Positions 54,341 to 63,602 of a stretch of DNA of 64,000 bases are shown here, piece after piece. Every line of letters starts with the position of its first letter. Positions within the stretch are counted from its first letter, which is position 1. Source of the DNA: Alkaliphilus sp. B6464 (GTDB lineage: Bacteria > Bacillota > Clostridia > Peptostreptococcales > Natronincolaceae); contig NZ_CP058557.1 of the NCBI RefSeq assembly GCF_018141165.1, positions 868,001 through 932,000 on the forward strand, given 5' to 3'. The notes under the pieces were generated by a model. The model was not told the origin of the DNA. It did not search any database and saw nothing but the letters and a program-made list of their open reading frames with translations. The position numbers and the translations under genes are program-made.

Positions 54341-56212
54341 TTAAGCTAATTTTTTTCCACCTGTAAACTGACTATTATAGAGCTCTGCATAAAAACCTTG
54401 CTGAGCTAAGAGCTCTTTATGATTACCCTTTTCAATAATACTACCTTCGTTCATAACTAATATTAGATCTGCCTCTCTTATTGTAGACAACCTGTGGGCT
54501 ATTACAAAGCTTGTTCTTCCCTCCATCAGTGTGTTCATAGCCTTTTGTATATAAACCTCTGTTCTTGTATCTACGCTACTTGTAGCCTCATCTAAAATTA
54601 ATATTGCTGGATCAGCAAGTATTGCGCGAGCAATTGTAAGAAGTTGTTTTTGACCTTGAGAGATATTAGATGCCTCTTCTCCAAGTATTGTTTCGTATCC
54701 ATCCGGAAGAGTTCTAATAAAATAGTCTGCATGAGCTGCCTTAGCTGCCCTAACAATCTCTTCATCAGTGGCATCTTTTCTACCGTAGGCTATATTGTCT
54801 TTTATAGTGCCATTAAATAGCCATGTGTCTTGCAGGACCATACCAAATATACTTCTTAAATGTCCTCTATTTAAATCTCTAATATCAAAACCATCAACGG
54901 TAATTTTCCCTTCACCTATTTCATAAAAACGCATTAAAAGATTTACAAGAGTAGTTTTACCTGCTCCAGTTGGTCCTACAATAGCAATTGTTTGACCTGG
55001 TTTTACATCTATATTCATATCTTCTATTAGAGGCTCTTCTTCTTTATATCCAAACTTTACATTTCGGAAAGCAACTTCTCCCTTAGGCATTTTAATAACC
55101 ATACTATCTTCTCTATCTGGAATTTCTTCAACCTCATCTAGAAGTTCAAAAACACGCTCTGCTGACGCTATAGTAGATTGCAAAATATTAGCTATATTAG
55201 CTGTTTGAACTATTGGCTGTGTAAACTGTCTTGAATATTGTATAAAAGCCTGAACATCTCCTATTTGAATTGCATTTTTAATTGCTAAAATACCCCCAAC
55301 AACAGAAATAATAACATATCCAATATTATTAACAAAGGACATAAGGGGCATAATTACGCCCGAAATAAATTGGGCCTTCCAGCCTGCATCATAGAGTGTT
55401 TCATTAATTTTGTCGAAATGCTCTATTGACTTTTCCTCCCTAGAAAAAGCCTTAACTATTTTATGTCCAGTATACATTTCCTCTATATGACCATTAAGCT
55501 CTCCTAAAGTCTTTTGTTGCTGTAAAAAGTATTTCTGAGAACGTTTAGCTACAGACTTTGTTACTAGTACATATAGTGGTAGTGTTACAACCAGAATCAA
55601 AGTCATAGTAGGGCTGATAGTGAGCATCATAACTACTATACCTACGAGGGTTATTAATGATGTAATAAGCTGGGTAATGCTTTGTTGCAAGGTATTGCTT
55701 ATATTATCGACATCATTAGTTATTCGGCTTAATATCTCTCCGTGGGTATGAGAATCGAAAAACTTAAGTGGTAACCTAGAAAGCTTATCATTTACATCGT
55801 TACGCATATTATATACAGTTTTTTGTGCAACTGTAGCCATAATTAGTTGTTGTATATAGCTAAAAACAGCGCTAACAATGTATAATGTCCCTAAAATAAA
55901 TAGTATTCTTAATATATAATCAAAGTCTATACTAACTCCAGCTACCCCTTCTATCCTTTTCATTGTTCCTTCAAAAAGTTTAGTTGTTGCCTTACCCATA
56001 ATCTTCGGACTAAGTATGCTAAATCCTGTGCTTAGTATTGCAGTTAGCATTACTATGGTAAGTTGAAGCCTAAATGGTTTCAAATAACTTAACAATCTTT
56101 TAAGTGTCCCTTTAAAATCTTTTGCCTTTTCAGTGGGCATACCCATCACTGGTCCTCTACCGTGACCACCACCTGGCCTTATCGTTGGTTTTTGCTGTCT
56201 ATTATCTTTCAT
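54341..56212 (-). CDS. ABC exporter half with canonical catalytic site (YfiC/TM288-like)
   Basis: 623 residues: a Gly/Arg-rich leader, six membrane segments (about 45-340) and an NBD. Walker A GPTGAGKTT, Walker B AILILDEATSSVD (catalytic Glu), H-loop IAHRLST are normal, but the signature reads NISQGQK instead of LSGGQ. This is how one half of a heterodimeric exporter looks; the other half gives the working signature. It starts at the stop of the preceding gene (shared base). Confidence 0.92.
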   Translation of the reverse strand: MKDNRQQKPTIRPGGGHGRGPVMGMPTEKAKDFKGTLKRLLSYLKPFRLQLTIVMLTAILSTGFSILSPKIMGKATTKLFEGTMKRIEGVAGVSIDFDYILRILFILGTLYIVSAVFSYIQQLIMATVAQKTVYNMRNDVNDKLSRLPLKFFDSHTHGEILSRITNDVDNISNTLQQSITQLITSLITLVGIVVMMLTISPTMTLILVVTLPLYVLVTKSVAKRSQKYFLQQQKTLGELNGHIEEMYTGHKIVKAFSREEKSIEHFDKINETLYDAGWKAQFISGVIMPLMSFVNNIGYVIISVVGGILAIKNAIQIGDVQAFIQYSRQFTQPIVQTANIANILQSTIASAERVFELLDEVEEIPDREDSMVIKMPKGEVAFRNVKFGYKEEEPLIEDMNIDVKPGQTIAIVGPTGAGKTTLVNLLMRFYEIGEGKITVDGFDIRDLNRGHLRSIFGMVLQDTWLFNGTIKDNIAYGRKDATDEEIVRAAKAAHADYFIRTLPDGYETILGEEASNISQGQKQLLTIARAILADPAILILDEATSSVDTRTEVYIQKAMNTLMEGRTSFVIAHRLSTIREADLILVMNEGSIIEKGNHKELLAQQGFYAELYNSQFTGGKKLA

Positions 56213-57945
56213 TAGGCAATCTCCTCCTCTGAAAGCTGAGAATGTACAATCTCCCTATAAACGTCACAGGTTTTCAAGAGTTCTTCATGATTTCCTACTC
56301 CTGCAATTTTACCTTTATCCAAAACTATTATTTGATCTGCATCTATAATAGTACTTACCCTTTGTGCAACTATAATTAGTGTAGAATTAGTGGTTTCACC
56401 TTTTAAGGCACTACGTAATTTTGCATCGGTTTTAAAGTCGAGGGCAGAAAAACTATCATCAAATAAATATATTTCTGGTCTTCTTACTAAAGCTCTTGCA
56501 ATAGAAAGTCTCTGTTTTTGTCCACCAGAAACATTGGTTCCACCCTGTGCAATAACAGAATCGAATCCATCTTTCATATTTGATATGAAATCAGTAGCTT
56601 GGGCTATTTCTGCTGCCAGCCTTACCTCTTCATCTGTTGCATCTTCTTTTCCATATCTAATGTTTTCTGCAATTGTTCCTGTGAAAAGCACTGCCTTTTG
56701 AGGAACAAAGCCTATTTTGTTACGAAGGTTTTTTTGTTCCATTTGCCTTATATCTACTCCATCTAGTAAAATACTTCCACTATCTATATCATAAAAGCGA
56801 GGAATAAGATTTATTAATGTTGATTTTCCTGAGCCAGTACCTCCAATAATAGCTGTAACTTTACCAGGTCTTGCGGTAAATGAAATATCATTTATAGCTG
56901 GTTCTTCTGCACCAGGGTAACTAAATATTACATTTTTAAACTCTACCAATCCACTTATACTTGTTGCATCAGTAATACTAGATTTTGCTGGATTCTTTAT
57001 TTCTGGAATCGTATCAAGTACCTCATTAATTCTCACTGCGGATGCAGAAGCACGAGGTATCATTACAAACATCATAGAAACCATAATTAAAGCAAACATA
57101 ATTTGCATTACATATTGAATGAATGCCATTAAGTCTCCTACTTGCATAGCTCCGCTGTCAATTTTTATGGCACCAAACCATATTACAGCTATTGTTGTAA
57201 AGTTAAGTATTAAAGACATAGTTGGCATTAATGCTGACATTAACTTATTAACCTTAATGGCTGTACTTGTAAGATCATAGTTTGCTTCTTTAAATCGATT
57301 CTTCTCGTGATCTATTCTATTAAAAGCTCTAATTACTCTAACTCCCATAAGGTTTTCTCTTAGCACTTGATTTAACTTATCAAGCTTGGTCTGCATTACT
57401 TTAAATAGTGGCACCCCTTTTTTAGCTACAGCAAGTATTCCTAATAAAATTATAGGTATAACAAATACAATAACTAATGATAGTTTTGCATTTTTAGAAA
57501 CTGCCATAATAATACCACCAATAGCCATCATCGGTGCTCTTGCCATCATTCTAAGAGACATCATCACTACCTGTTGTATTTGTGTAATATCGTTTGTGGT
57601 TCTAGTAATAAGAGATGATGCCCCTATTTTATCAAATTCATTAAGAGAAAAATCTTCTGCTCTTTTAAAAACTTGACCTCGAAGATCCCTGCCAAAGGCT
57701 GTCGAAGTTTTTGCTGACAAATAGCTAGATGCAATTGCACATAGAGTTCCTCCTATAGCAATTAGTATCATCAAAATACCTACTTTAAATATATAGGTTG
57801 TATTTCCATCAACTACACCTATATCAACGATGTTTGCCATTAGTGTAGGTAGGTATAATTCCGAAATGGCTTGTAGAAATATTAGTCCTAAGGCTGCCAT
57901 AACTGACAGACGATAGGGTTTTAAAAATTTAAATAGCTTAAGCAT
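56212..57945 (-). CDS. ABC exporter half with degenerate catalytic site (YfiB/TM287-like)
   Basis: 577 residues, six membrane segments then an NBD. Walker A GGTGSGKST and signature NVSGGQKQR are normal, while Walker B ends LFDDSFSALD (Glu replaced by Asp) and the H-loop reads IVAQRVST (His to Gln): a degenerate ATPase site as in TM287 or BmrC-type subunits. I use the ATG at 57945 (GGAGATGAT upstream). Probably a multidrug or lipid exporter controlled by MarR. Confidence 0.92.
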   Translation of the reverse strand: MLKLFKFLKPYRLSVMAALGLIFLQAISELYLPTLMANIVDIGVVDGNTTYIFKVGILMILIAIGGTLCAIASSYLSAKTSTAFGRDLRGQVFKRAEDFSLNEFDKIGASSLITRTTNDITQIQQVVMMSLRMMARAPMMAIGGIIMAVSKNAKLSLVIVFVIPIILLGILAVAKKGVPLFKVMQTKLDKLNQVLRENLMGVRVIRAFNRIDHEKNRFKEANYDLTSTAIKVNKLMSALMPTMSLILNFTTIAVIWFGAIKIDSGAMQVGDLMAFIQYVMQIMFALIMVSMMFVMIPRASASAVRINEVLDTIPEIKNPAKSSITDATSISGLVEFKNVIFSYPGAEEPAINDISFTARPGKVTAIIGGTGSGKSTLINLIPRFYDIDSGSILLDGVDIRQMEQKNLRNKIGFVPQKAVLFTGTIAENIRYGKEDATDEEVRLAAEIAQATDFISNMKDGFDSVIAQGGTNVSGGQKQRLSIARALVRRPEIYLFDDSFSALDFKTDAKLRSALKGETTNSTLIIVAQRVSTIIDADQIIVLDKGKIAGVGNHEELLKTCDVYREIVHSQLSEEEIA

Positions 57946-58072
57946 TATTATCATCTCCTGTCGTAAAACGTATATCAGCTTATCCTTTTTAATATTTTAT
58001 ACTTTAGATTATTACCGTAGGCTTTAATCTATATAAGCAAGGTTATCTCTTATAGTAAATAGAACTTAATAA

Positions 58073-58087
58073 TTAGCCGACTAACTA
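58073..58087. promoter_or_regulatory. MarR operator between marR and ABC exporter operon
   Basis: TTAGCCGACTAACTA, with the core palindrome TTAGCCGACTAA, overlaps the marR stop and lies about 130 bases before the first exporter gene. The same 15-base sequence occurs upstream of marR. Confidence 0.65.
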
Positions 58088-58524
58088 TTATGACATGCTT
58101 TTTTAAGATTATCCCGCATTTGCATTAATAATCTACGGAGTAGCATTTGCTCTTCTTCTGTGAAATTACTAAAGGATTCTATTTCTATAACTTTTCTAAT
58201 TTTATCAACTTCTTTACATACTTCCATTCCTTTTTCAGTAATATATACCCTTGAAACTCGCTGGTCTTCAAAGTCCTGCCTACGCTCGATAAGCCCCACT
58301 TTCTCCATTCTTTTAACCATTGTGGCAATTGTAGACGCCTTAATATTAAGCTTATTAGCTAAATCTTTCTGGCTCTGACCATTTCTATGGTATAGGGCAA
58401 ATAATAGAAAAGGCTGACCTGGATATACCCCTACTTTATCTAAGAGCATATGGCTTCTTTGATGATGAAGGCGTATTACTTGATAAAAAATATGTTGTAA
58501 CGAATCTGGATCATGAAAGTCCAT
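58081..58524 (-). CDS. MarR family transcription regulator
   Basis: 147 residues with a winged-helix domain: GQSQKDLANKLNIKASTIATMVKRMEKVGLIERR, then DQRVSRVYITEKG. It lies directly upstream of a heterodimeric ABC exporter, and matching palindromes sit at its promoter and before the exporter. It probably represses both. GGAGG precedes the ATG. Confidence 0.92.
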   Translation of the reverse strand: MDFHDPDSLQHIFYQVIRLHHQRSHMLLDKVGVYPGQPFLLFALYHRNGQSQKDLANKLNIKASTIATMVKRMEKVGLIERRQDFEDQRVSRVYITEKGMEVCKEVDKIRKVIEIESFSNFTEEEQMLLRRLLMQMRDNLKKACHNS

Positions 58525-58539
58525 CTATATCCCTCCACT

Positions 58540-58554
58540 TAGTTAGTCGGCTAA
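58540..58554. promoter_or_regulatory. MarR operator upstream of marR
   Basis: TAGTTAGTCGGCTAA is the exact reverse complement of the sequence at 58073-58087, 16 bases before the marR start codon; probable autoregulation. Confidence 0.7.
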
Positions 58555-58623
58555 ATACATTTAATATTACCATTAAAAAATTTACTAGTCAAGTTTTTTT
58601 GGATAAAATAGATATAAAAAGAA

Positions 58624-58669
58624 CCCCTTTGTTTGGCTGTTCTAGTATACTTGCATTGAACCAAAGGGG
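58624..58669 (-). terminator. Terminator behind the FCD remnant
   Basis: CCCCTTTG / CCAAAGGGG with a long loop; on the minus strand it is followed by CTTTTTA, so it probably once ended the decayed gene upstream. Confidence 0.6.
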
Positions 58670-58677
58670 ATATTTTT

Positions 58678-58885
58678 TCATTTTAAAAATCCTATTAATG
58701 ACTGTTTAGCTTTCTCCATGTGCCCTTCTAAAATCTCTATGGCTAGACCTTTATCTCTATTTTTACAAGCTTCCAATTATAATCGCTTCCTTTAATCTTT
58801 CTGCAATGATCTCTAGTATTGTTTTACATCTTTCTATTTTTTCTGTATAAATCTGCCAGTTTTTATCATATCTAAATTACAATAT
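58678..58885 (-). pseudogene. C-terminal remnant of a GntR-family (FCD domain) regulator
   Basis: Minus-strand frames read YTEKIERCKTILEIIAERLK then, one frame over, EACKNRDKGLAIEILEGHME and AKQSLIGFLK and a stop. The second part is typical of the last helices of an FCD domain. A frame change, no start and the lack of a DNA-binding domain mark it as decayed. The rest of the 58.6-59.05 kb gap holds no other gene. Confidence 0.55.
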
Positions 58886-59051
58886 ATTTTAATGTTTTGT
58901 AAACTATATTTTATAGAGTATGCTACATACAATTATTGTTTAGAGTAACCATAATGTCTACATTTTTAGTTTTAATAAAACTTATAGTTAAGGTGTTTTA
59001 GTCATATAATATGTTTAACTTATACTAATAGCATTTGAGGAGTGAATTTAG

Positions 59052-59906
59052 ATGTTTAAAATCGACAACCTGGAATTTAAGTATCCTGGCAATAAAGCGG
59101 ATACAATAAAAGGTATTTCATTTGAATTTAAAGAGGGTGAAATTTTTGGTTTCTTAGGCCCATCTGGAATGGGAAAATCTACAACTCAAAAAATAATGAC
59201 AAGGATTTTAAAAGATTACAGGGGACAAATATTATATAGGGGCAAGGACCTTAGAGAATACGATAAAAGTATGTTTAATGACATTGGAGTTGGATTTGAA
59301 ATGCCTGTACTTTTCACTAAACTAACTGCCATGGAAAACATGAGGTTTTATCGTGACCTATACCCTAAGGGAGCTGAGATACAGCCCATATTAAAACGTT
59401 TAGGTCTTTGGGAAGATAGGGACAAAAAGGTAGCATCCTTCTCTAAGGGTATGAAATCCAGACTTAATTTTGCTAGGGCCCTTATTAATGATCCTAAGAT
59501 GCTATTTTTAGATGAACCAACAAGTGGACTTGACCCAGTAAATGCCCGTATAGTAAAGAATATAATTTCAGAGTTTCGTCAGAAAGGCGGTACTGTATTT
59601 TTAACAACCCATGTAATGCACGATGTGGAGGAACTTTGTGACAGAGTAGCCTTCATAACTAATGGAAAAATTGCAGAAATTAGCTCTCCAAAGGATTTAA
59701 AACTTCGTTACGGTAAAAGAGAAATAACAATTGAATATAAAGAAGATGATAAGGTGCTAAAGGATGTATTTAATATGGATACTCTAAAGGAAAATAATAA
59801 GTTGTTTGATATTTTAAAAAATAAAGAGGTAATTACAATCCACAGTGGAGAAACCACCCTTGATGAAATTTTTATTAAGGTAACTGGGGTGAAGACTAAT
59901 GAATAA
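59052..59906 (+). CDS. ABC transporter ATP-binding protein
   Basis: 284 residues. Walker A GPSGMGKST, signature FSKGMKSR, Walker B MLFLDEPTSGLDP and the H-loop TTHVMHDVEELCDRV are intact. First gene of a three-gene operon with two permeases; overlaps the next by 8 bases. It resembles exporters of the fluoroquinolone-export (Rv2686c-2688c) type, but the substrate is unknown. Confidence 0.92.
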   Translation: MFKIDNLEFKYPGNKADTIKGISFEFKEGEIFGFLGPSGMGKSTTQKIMTRILKDYRGQILYRGKDLREYDKSMFNDIGVGFEMPVLFTKLTAMENMRFYRDLYPKGAEIQPILKRLGLWEDRDKKVASFSKGMKSRLNFARALINDPKMLFLDEPTSGLDPVNARIVKNIISEFRQKGGTVFLTTHVMHDVEELCDRVAFITNGKIAEISSPKDLKLRYGKREITIEYKEDDKVLKDVFNMDTLKENNKLFDILKNKEVITIHSGETTLDEIFIKVTGVKTNE

Positions 59907-60627
59907 GTTTATAACCCTAGTGAAAGGTGATCAAATGCGAATGAGGAAGTACGGTATTACCTATGCAAGTTTATTTACGGCAGTACTTTTTGTAATTATG
60001 ATACAGCTAATAAATATGAACTCTATAGACGCATACTTTCCTCTTTTTATATTTATAGATGCTACAATAATGTCCTTTTTACTGGTAGGAGTATCTATGA
60101 TTTTTGAAAAACAAGAGAATACAATTAAATCTATGCTTGTGACTTCAATAAGTAAGCATCAGTATTTGTTATCAAAAATAATAGCCACAGTTGCTTCTTC
60201 TCTTTTAATCCTTATACTATTAGGTGCTTACGGCATTATATTTAAAAATCTATCAATAAACTATGTTGGTATTATTGGCGCCGTACTCTTAACAGCTTTT
60301 GTATTCTCATGCTTCGGTATTCTGGTTACTTATATATCTAATGATTTTACAAGTCTACTTATGTGGATATTTGCATATTCAATGATAATGATAATACCTA
60401 CCTTACTACAGGCATTTAATATTATTACCGGGAATTGGTTTAAGTATATACAATATATTAACCCTACACAGTCTGCTCTTAATGTTTTAAATGCAACTGT
60501 TATGCCCATCGATAAGACAGATTTCATAATAAGCTTAAGTTATTTAGTGATTTTAGCAGTTGTTTTATATATATTTGCAGCAAAAAAGTTTGACAAGTAT
60601 AGTCAGAAAGAGCTGGGAGGTGAATAG
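59899..60627 (+). CDS. ABC-2 type permease (first)
   Basis: 242 residues with six membrane segments; the FEKQENTIKSMLVTSISKHQYLLSK region is the usual ABC-2 cytoplasmic loop. Works with the neighbouring ATPase and permease. Confidence 0.85.
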   Translation: MNKFITLVKGDQMRMRKYGITYASLFTAVLFVIMIQLINMNSIDAYFPLFIFIDATIMSFLLVGVSMIFEKQENTIKSMLVTSISKHQYLLSKIIATVASSLLILILLGAYGIIFKNLSINYVGIIGAVLLTAFVFSCFGILVTYISNDFTSLLMWIFAYSMIMIIPTLLQAFNIITGNWFKYIQYINPTQSALNVLNATVMPIDKTDFIISLSYLVILAVVLYIFAAKKFDKYSQKELGGE

Positions 60628-60628
60628 T

Positions 60629-61348
60629 ATGAGGCAAAGCTATATTAAATACGAGCTAAAAAAATGGATAAGGGACCCTATGGTAGGTTTTTTACTTATT
60701 TATCCTATAATACTAGCCCTCGTTGTAAGATTTGGAGTACCCTTTGCAGAAAACAAGTTTGGCTTTCCACTTGCCCCTTACTACCACATAATTATTGGTG
60801 CCTTATTATTATTTGTAACTATATTAACAGGTACTGTAATTGCATTTTCAATATTAGATGATAGGGACAATAAGATACTATATGCAATAGATGTATCCCC
60901 TGTTAGCTTTAATACCTTTATAGGACTTCGATTTATAATGTGCTTTGTATTAACCTATATTAGCAGTGTATTAGCCATATTAATTTCGGGTATTGAGGTT
61001 CCTTTATATGCTATGCTTCTGATATCTATATCTATATCTCTTTTTGCCTCCCTTTCAGCTATGTTTATTAACTGCTTCTCTAATAATAAAATTGAAGGTT
61101 TTGCTGTAATGAAGGGTGGAGGATCCATATTAATATTTCCAATAGTGGCCATGTTTTTTACTGATAAAAAAGAATTTTTCTTTGGATTTGAGCCTAACTT
61201 CTGGACTGTAAAGGCATTGAGCGTCGCAATGCAGCCTAATATGAATTTTAATCTTACTTTTGGAACGTATTATATAGCTGGACTCTTATTTGTAACAGCC
61301 CTTAACTTTTTAATATATAAGACTTTTAAGAGAAAGATTTTGGCTTGA
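60629..61348 (+). CDS. ABC-2 type permease (second)
   Basis: 240 residues, six membrane segments (SYIKYELKKWIRDPMVGFLL start). I take the ATG at 60629, one base after the previous stop, with GGGAGG upstream; the reading frame further upstream overlaps the first permease. With the ATPase it forms a heteromeric exporter. Confidence 0.85.
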   Translation: MRQSYIKYELKKWIRDPMVGFLLIYPIILALVVRFGVPFAENKFGFPLAPYYHIIIGALLLFVTILTGTVIAFSILDDRDNKILYAIDVSPVSFNTFIGLRFIMCFVLTYISSVLAILISGIEVPLYAMLLISISISLFASLSAMFINCFSNNKIEGFAVMKGGGSILIFPIVAMFFTDKKEFFFGFEPNFWTVKALSVAMQPNMNFNLTFGTYYIAGLLFVTALNFLIYKTFKRKILA

Positions 61349-61467
61349 TATTTTAATAATGCTATCTAAAAGAACTATAGTGTCAGTGCTCTTGATTCTT
61401 TTAGTTTATTATAATTTGTTAATACCCTAAAACTGTATTAGAATATAATTAAACTATATGGAGGAAG

Positions 61468-61971
61468 GTGTATAAAATATACAGGATTAAACAATTCTAT
61501 TGGTATTTTACAGGTATTTTTAAAAAGATTGATGAAGAATTTGTAATTAGATATTTAAATAAAGAAGAATTAGCTCTGTTTAAAAAATTATCTGTAGGAG
61601 AGCAGCATCACAGTATAAGAGTTGCTAAAAATGCCATTAAAATCATTAATGATAAAAAAGTATTAGGAATAGATATGAGCTGGTTTATAAAAATATGTTT
61701 ACTACATGATATAGGGAAAATAGATGGGAATATTAATATTATCGACAAGTCAATATTGGTGATTATAGATAAGCTATCTAAAGGAACTATAAAAAAATAT
61801 GCAAATATAAAAAAAATAGATATATATTATAATCATCCAACAAAAGCTATGAAGATCCTAAAACCCCTTAATTTAGATGAAGAATCTTTATATATAATAA
61901 GAAATCATCATAAAGTTATAGAAGATAACATGCTTTTAAATATATTAAAAGAAAGTGATGATATTTCCTAA
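61468..61971 (+). CDS. HD-domain phosphohydrolase-like protein
   Basis: 167 residues. HD motif: GEQHHSIRVAKNA with LLHDIGKIDGN (H-D) and a later NHPTKAM and NHH; no other domain. GTG start with a close GGAGG. HD proteins hydrolyse nucleotides or cyclic di-nucleotides; substrate unknown. It stands alone after the exporter. Confidence 0.78.
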   Translation: MYKIYRIKQFYWYFTGIFKKIDEEFVIRYLNKEELALFKKLSVGEQHHSIRVAKNAIKIINDKKVLGIDMSWFIKICLLHDIGKIDGNINIIDKSILVIIDKLSKGTIKKYANIKKIDIYYNHPTKAMKILKPLNLDEESLYIIRNHHKVIEDNMLLNILKESDDIS

Positions 61972-62042
61972 CATCTTTCCTTAATATCTTCTATAGAAAA
62001 ATTGTTTATTTCATCTATCTTCACTACTTTTTCAAAACGAGA

Positions 62043-62074
62043 AAAGCACACACCTAATTGTAGAGTCTGTGCTT
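62043..62074 (+). terminator. Terminator of the HD gene
   Basis: Stem AAGCACA / TGTGCTT with a 17-base loop, then AATTTTTG. Confidence 0.65.
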
Positions 62075-62162
62075 AATTTTTGTTTATTTTTAATTTTCAT
62101 AAATATAATAACATAGTATATTCTAATAATTAATAAAAGTCATTTTGTAATTAAATACTTCT

Positions 62163-62894
62163 TTATATCTTTCTTTCCTCTATTCTAGATTTTATTTCGC
62201 CAATTAAGTCACTAAACTTACCTTTGGTTAAGGTAGGATACATTCTTAAAAAACTAATATGTCGTTTTTTCAATCTCATATATACCTTATCTCTACGCTG
62301 TGCTAGCAAGGTATCTTTTTCCTTAAGCTTTTGACTTAGCTCCTCTTTAATTACTTTAAGCTCTTTTAGTATCGCTCTAAACTCAATTAAAGAATTAATT
62401 GTTAAAGTAACGTCTACAACAAAAATAACTAGGATTATATTATATAATGGCTCTATCATAAAGTTAGGTATTGAATATATGATTTCTTGTATTTTATAAT
62501 TTAAAACCCTCATTAAAAATACTGATGCAGCTCCCCACATAATCGAAAATCTTAAGCACACATATCCTTTTAAATTAAACTTTTCATTAGTATAATCCCA
62601 CCATTTTGTATCAAATGCTATCTCTAAAACATAGCCTGTTATATATTCTAAAATAGTAGCTACAATAAATCCACCCACAAATAAATAGAAGATATTGTCT
62701 TGTAGTGGTGTTAAAAATAATATCATTAATACTGATCCAGTACCATAAATAGGGCAAATAGGTCCATGTAAAAATCCTCTGTTAATCAGCTTCTTATCGG
62801 TATAAATATGAAATATCACTTCTAGGCACCACCCTAAAAATGAATAAACTATAAAAATTAAAAATATAGTATGTAGATTTAAATATTGATTCAA
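62163..62894 (-). CDS. CmpB-like (PF06541) multipass membrane protein
   Basis: 243 residues, about five membrane segments and a basic coiled C-terminus (about 170-243). The signature YSFLGWCLEVIFH, RGFLHGPICPIYGTGSV and WWDYTNEKFNLKGYVCLRFS is that of the putative ABC-transporter type IV (CmpB) family, whose function is unsettled. Confidence 0.85.
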   Translation of the reverse strand: MNQYLNLHTIFLIFIVYSFLGWCLEVIFHIYTDKKLINRGFLHGPICPIYGTGSVLMILFLTPLQDNIFYLFVGGFIVATILEYITGYVLEIAFDTKWWDYTNEKFNLKGYVCLRFSIMWGAASVFLMRVLNYKIQEIIYSIPNFMIEPLYNIILVIFVVDVTLTINSLIEFRAILKELKVIKEELSQKLKEKDTLLAQRRDKVYMRLKKRHISFLRMYPTLTKGKFSDLIGEIKSRIEERKI

Positions 62895-63077
62895 GTCCCT
62901 CTCTCCAATCTTTATTTAGTGCAAATAGTATTAATTAATATATGTACCCACTATTACTTATCTATATCAATATAACAAAACTTTTTTCAAAGATTATTAA
63001 TGTTGATTTTGTTGACACATTACAGAAATTATGGCTTATCCACAGTTTTAGAAAGTACATAATTTCCTATGTGGTAT

Positions 63078-63117
63078 AAATAAAGCCAGCTCCTAATAAA
63101 AAGGGCTGGCTTTATTT
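63078..63117. terminator. Terminator behind the symporter remnant
   Basis: Stem AAATAAAGCCAGC / GCTGGCTTTATTT. It lies 46 bases past the remnant stop on its strand. Confidence 0.75.
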
Positions 63118-63162
63118 ATATATTTTATCCTAAGGAAACTAAAAACTTTTCTACACTTAATT

Positions 63163-63529
63163 TTAGCGATCTTTAGCAAGAGCTAGGCTGTTCTTTGAAA
63201 CATTAGATTGTTTGGTAATCATAGAGCCAATTATACATATAGCAGCTGAAGTAATAACTGGCAGCGCAAATGCTATTAATAACTTGTTAGCCACAAAGAA
63301 TGGCACTCCTGAAACTATTCCTAGCACAGCTGCTACTAATGCGACCTTTTCTGCAAATACTCTAATACAAAGTAAATGTGGCAGATAATATTTTCGATCC
63401 TATACTGCCACTAGCAGTTAGAAAATCGTCCATGGTCTCTATTTTTCCTCTACTATATAGAACACCTATAATAGTAAAGGCAACAACCGTTAATGCTAAT
63501 AAAGCCATTATGTTGAAATATGAAATCAT
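63163..63529 (-). pseudogene. Internally deleted sodium:solute symporter
   Basis: From the ATG at 63529 (AGGAGG upstream) the minus strand reads MISYFNIMALLALTVVAFTI and continues to SIGSKILSATFTLY and a stop: the start of an SSS-family Na+/solute symporter. Downstream, in another frame, RVFAEKVALVAAVLGIVSGV through SKNSLALAKDR matches the end of the same protein. About 350 codons between them are missing. The ribosome binding site and terminator survive. Confidence 0.8.
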
Positions 63530-63602
63530 TAATCTATACCTCCTGCATTTGTATTTATCCTATAGCATAGGGTTCTAAGACCCATTGGAATTAAACCTTT
63601 AT

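Noticed and set aside
63378-63578. Plus-strand frame over the symporter remnant
   Set aside because: Shadow of the minus-strand pseudogene; no initiation signal.
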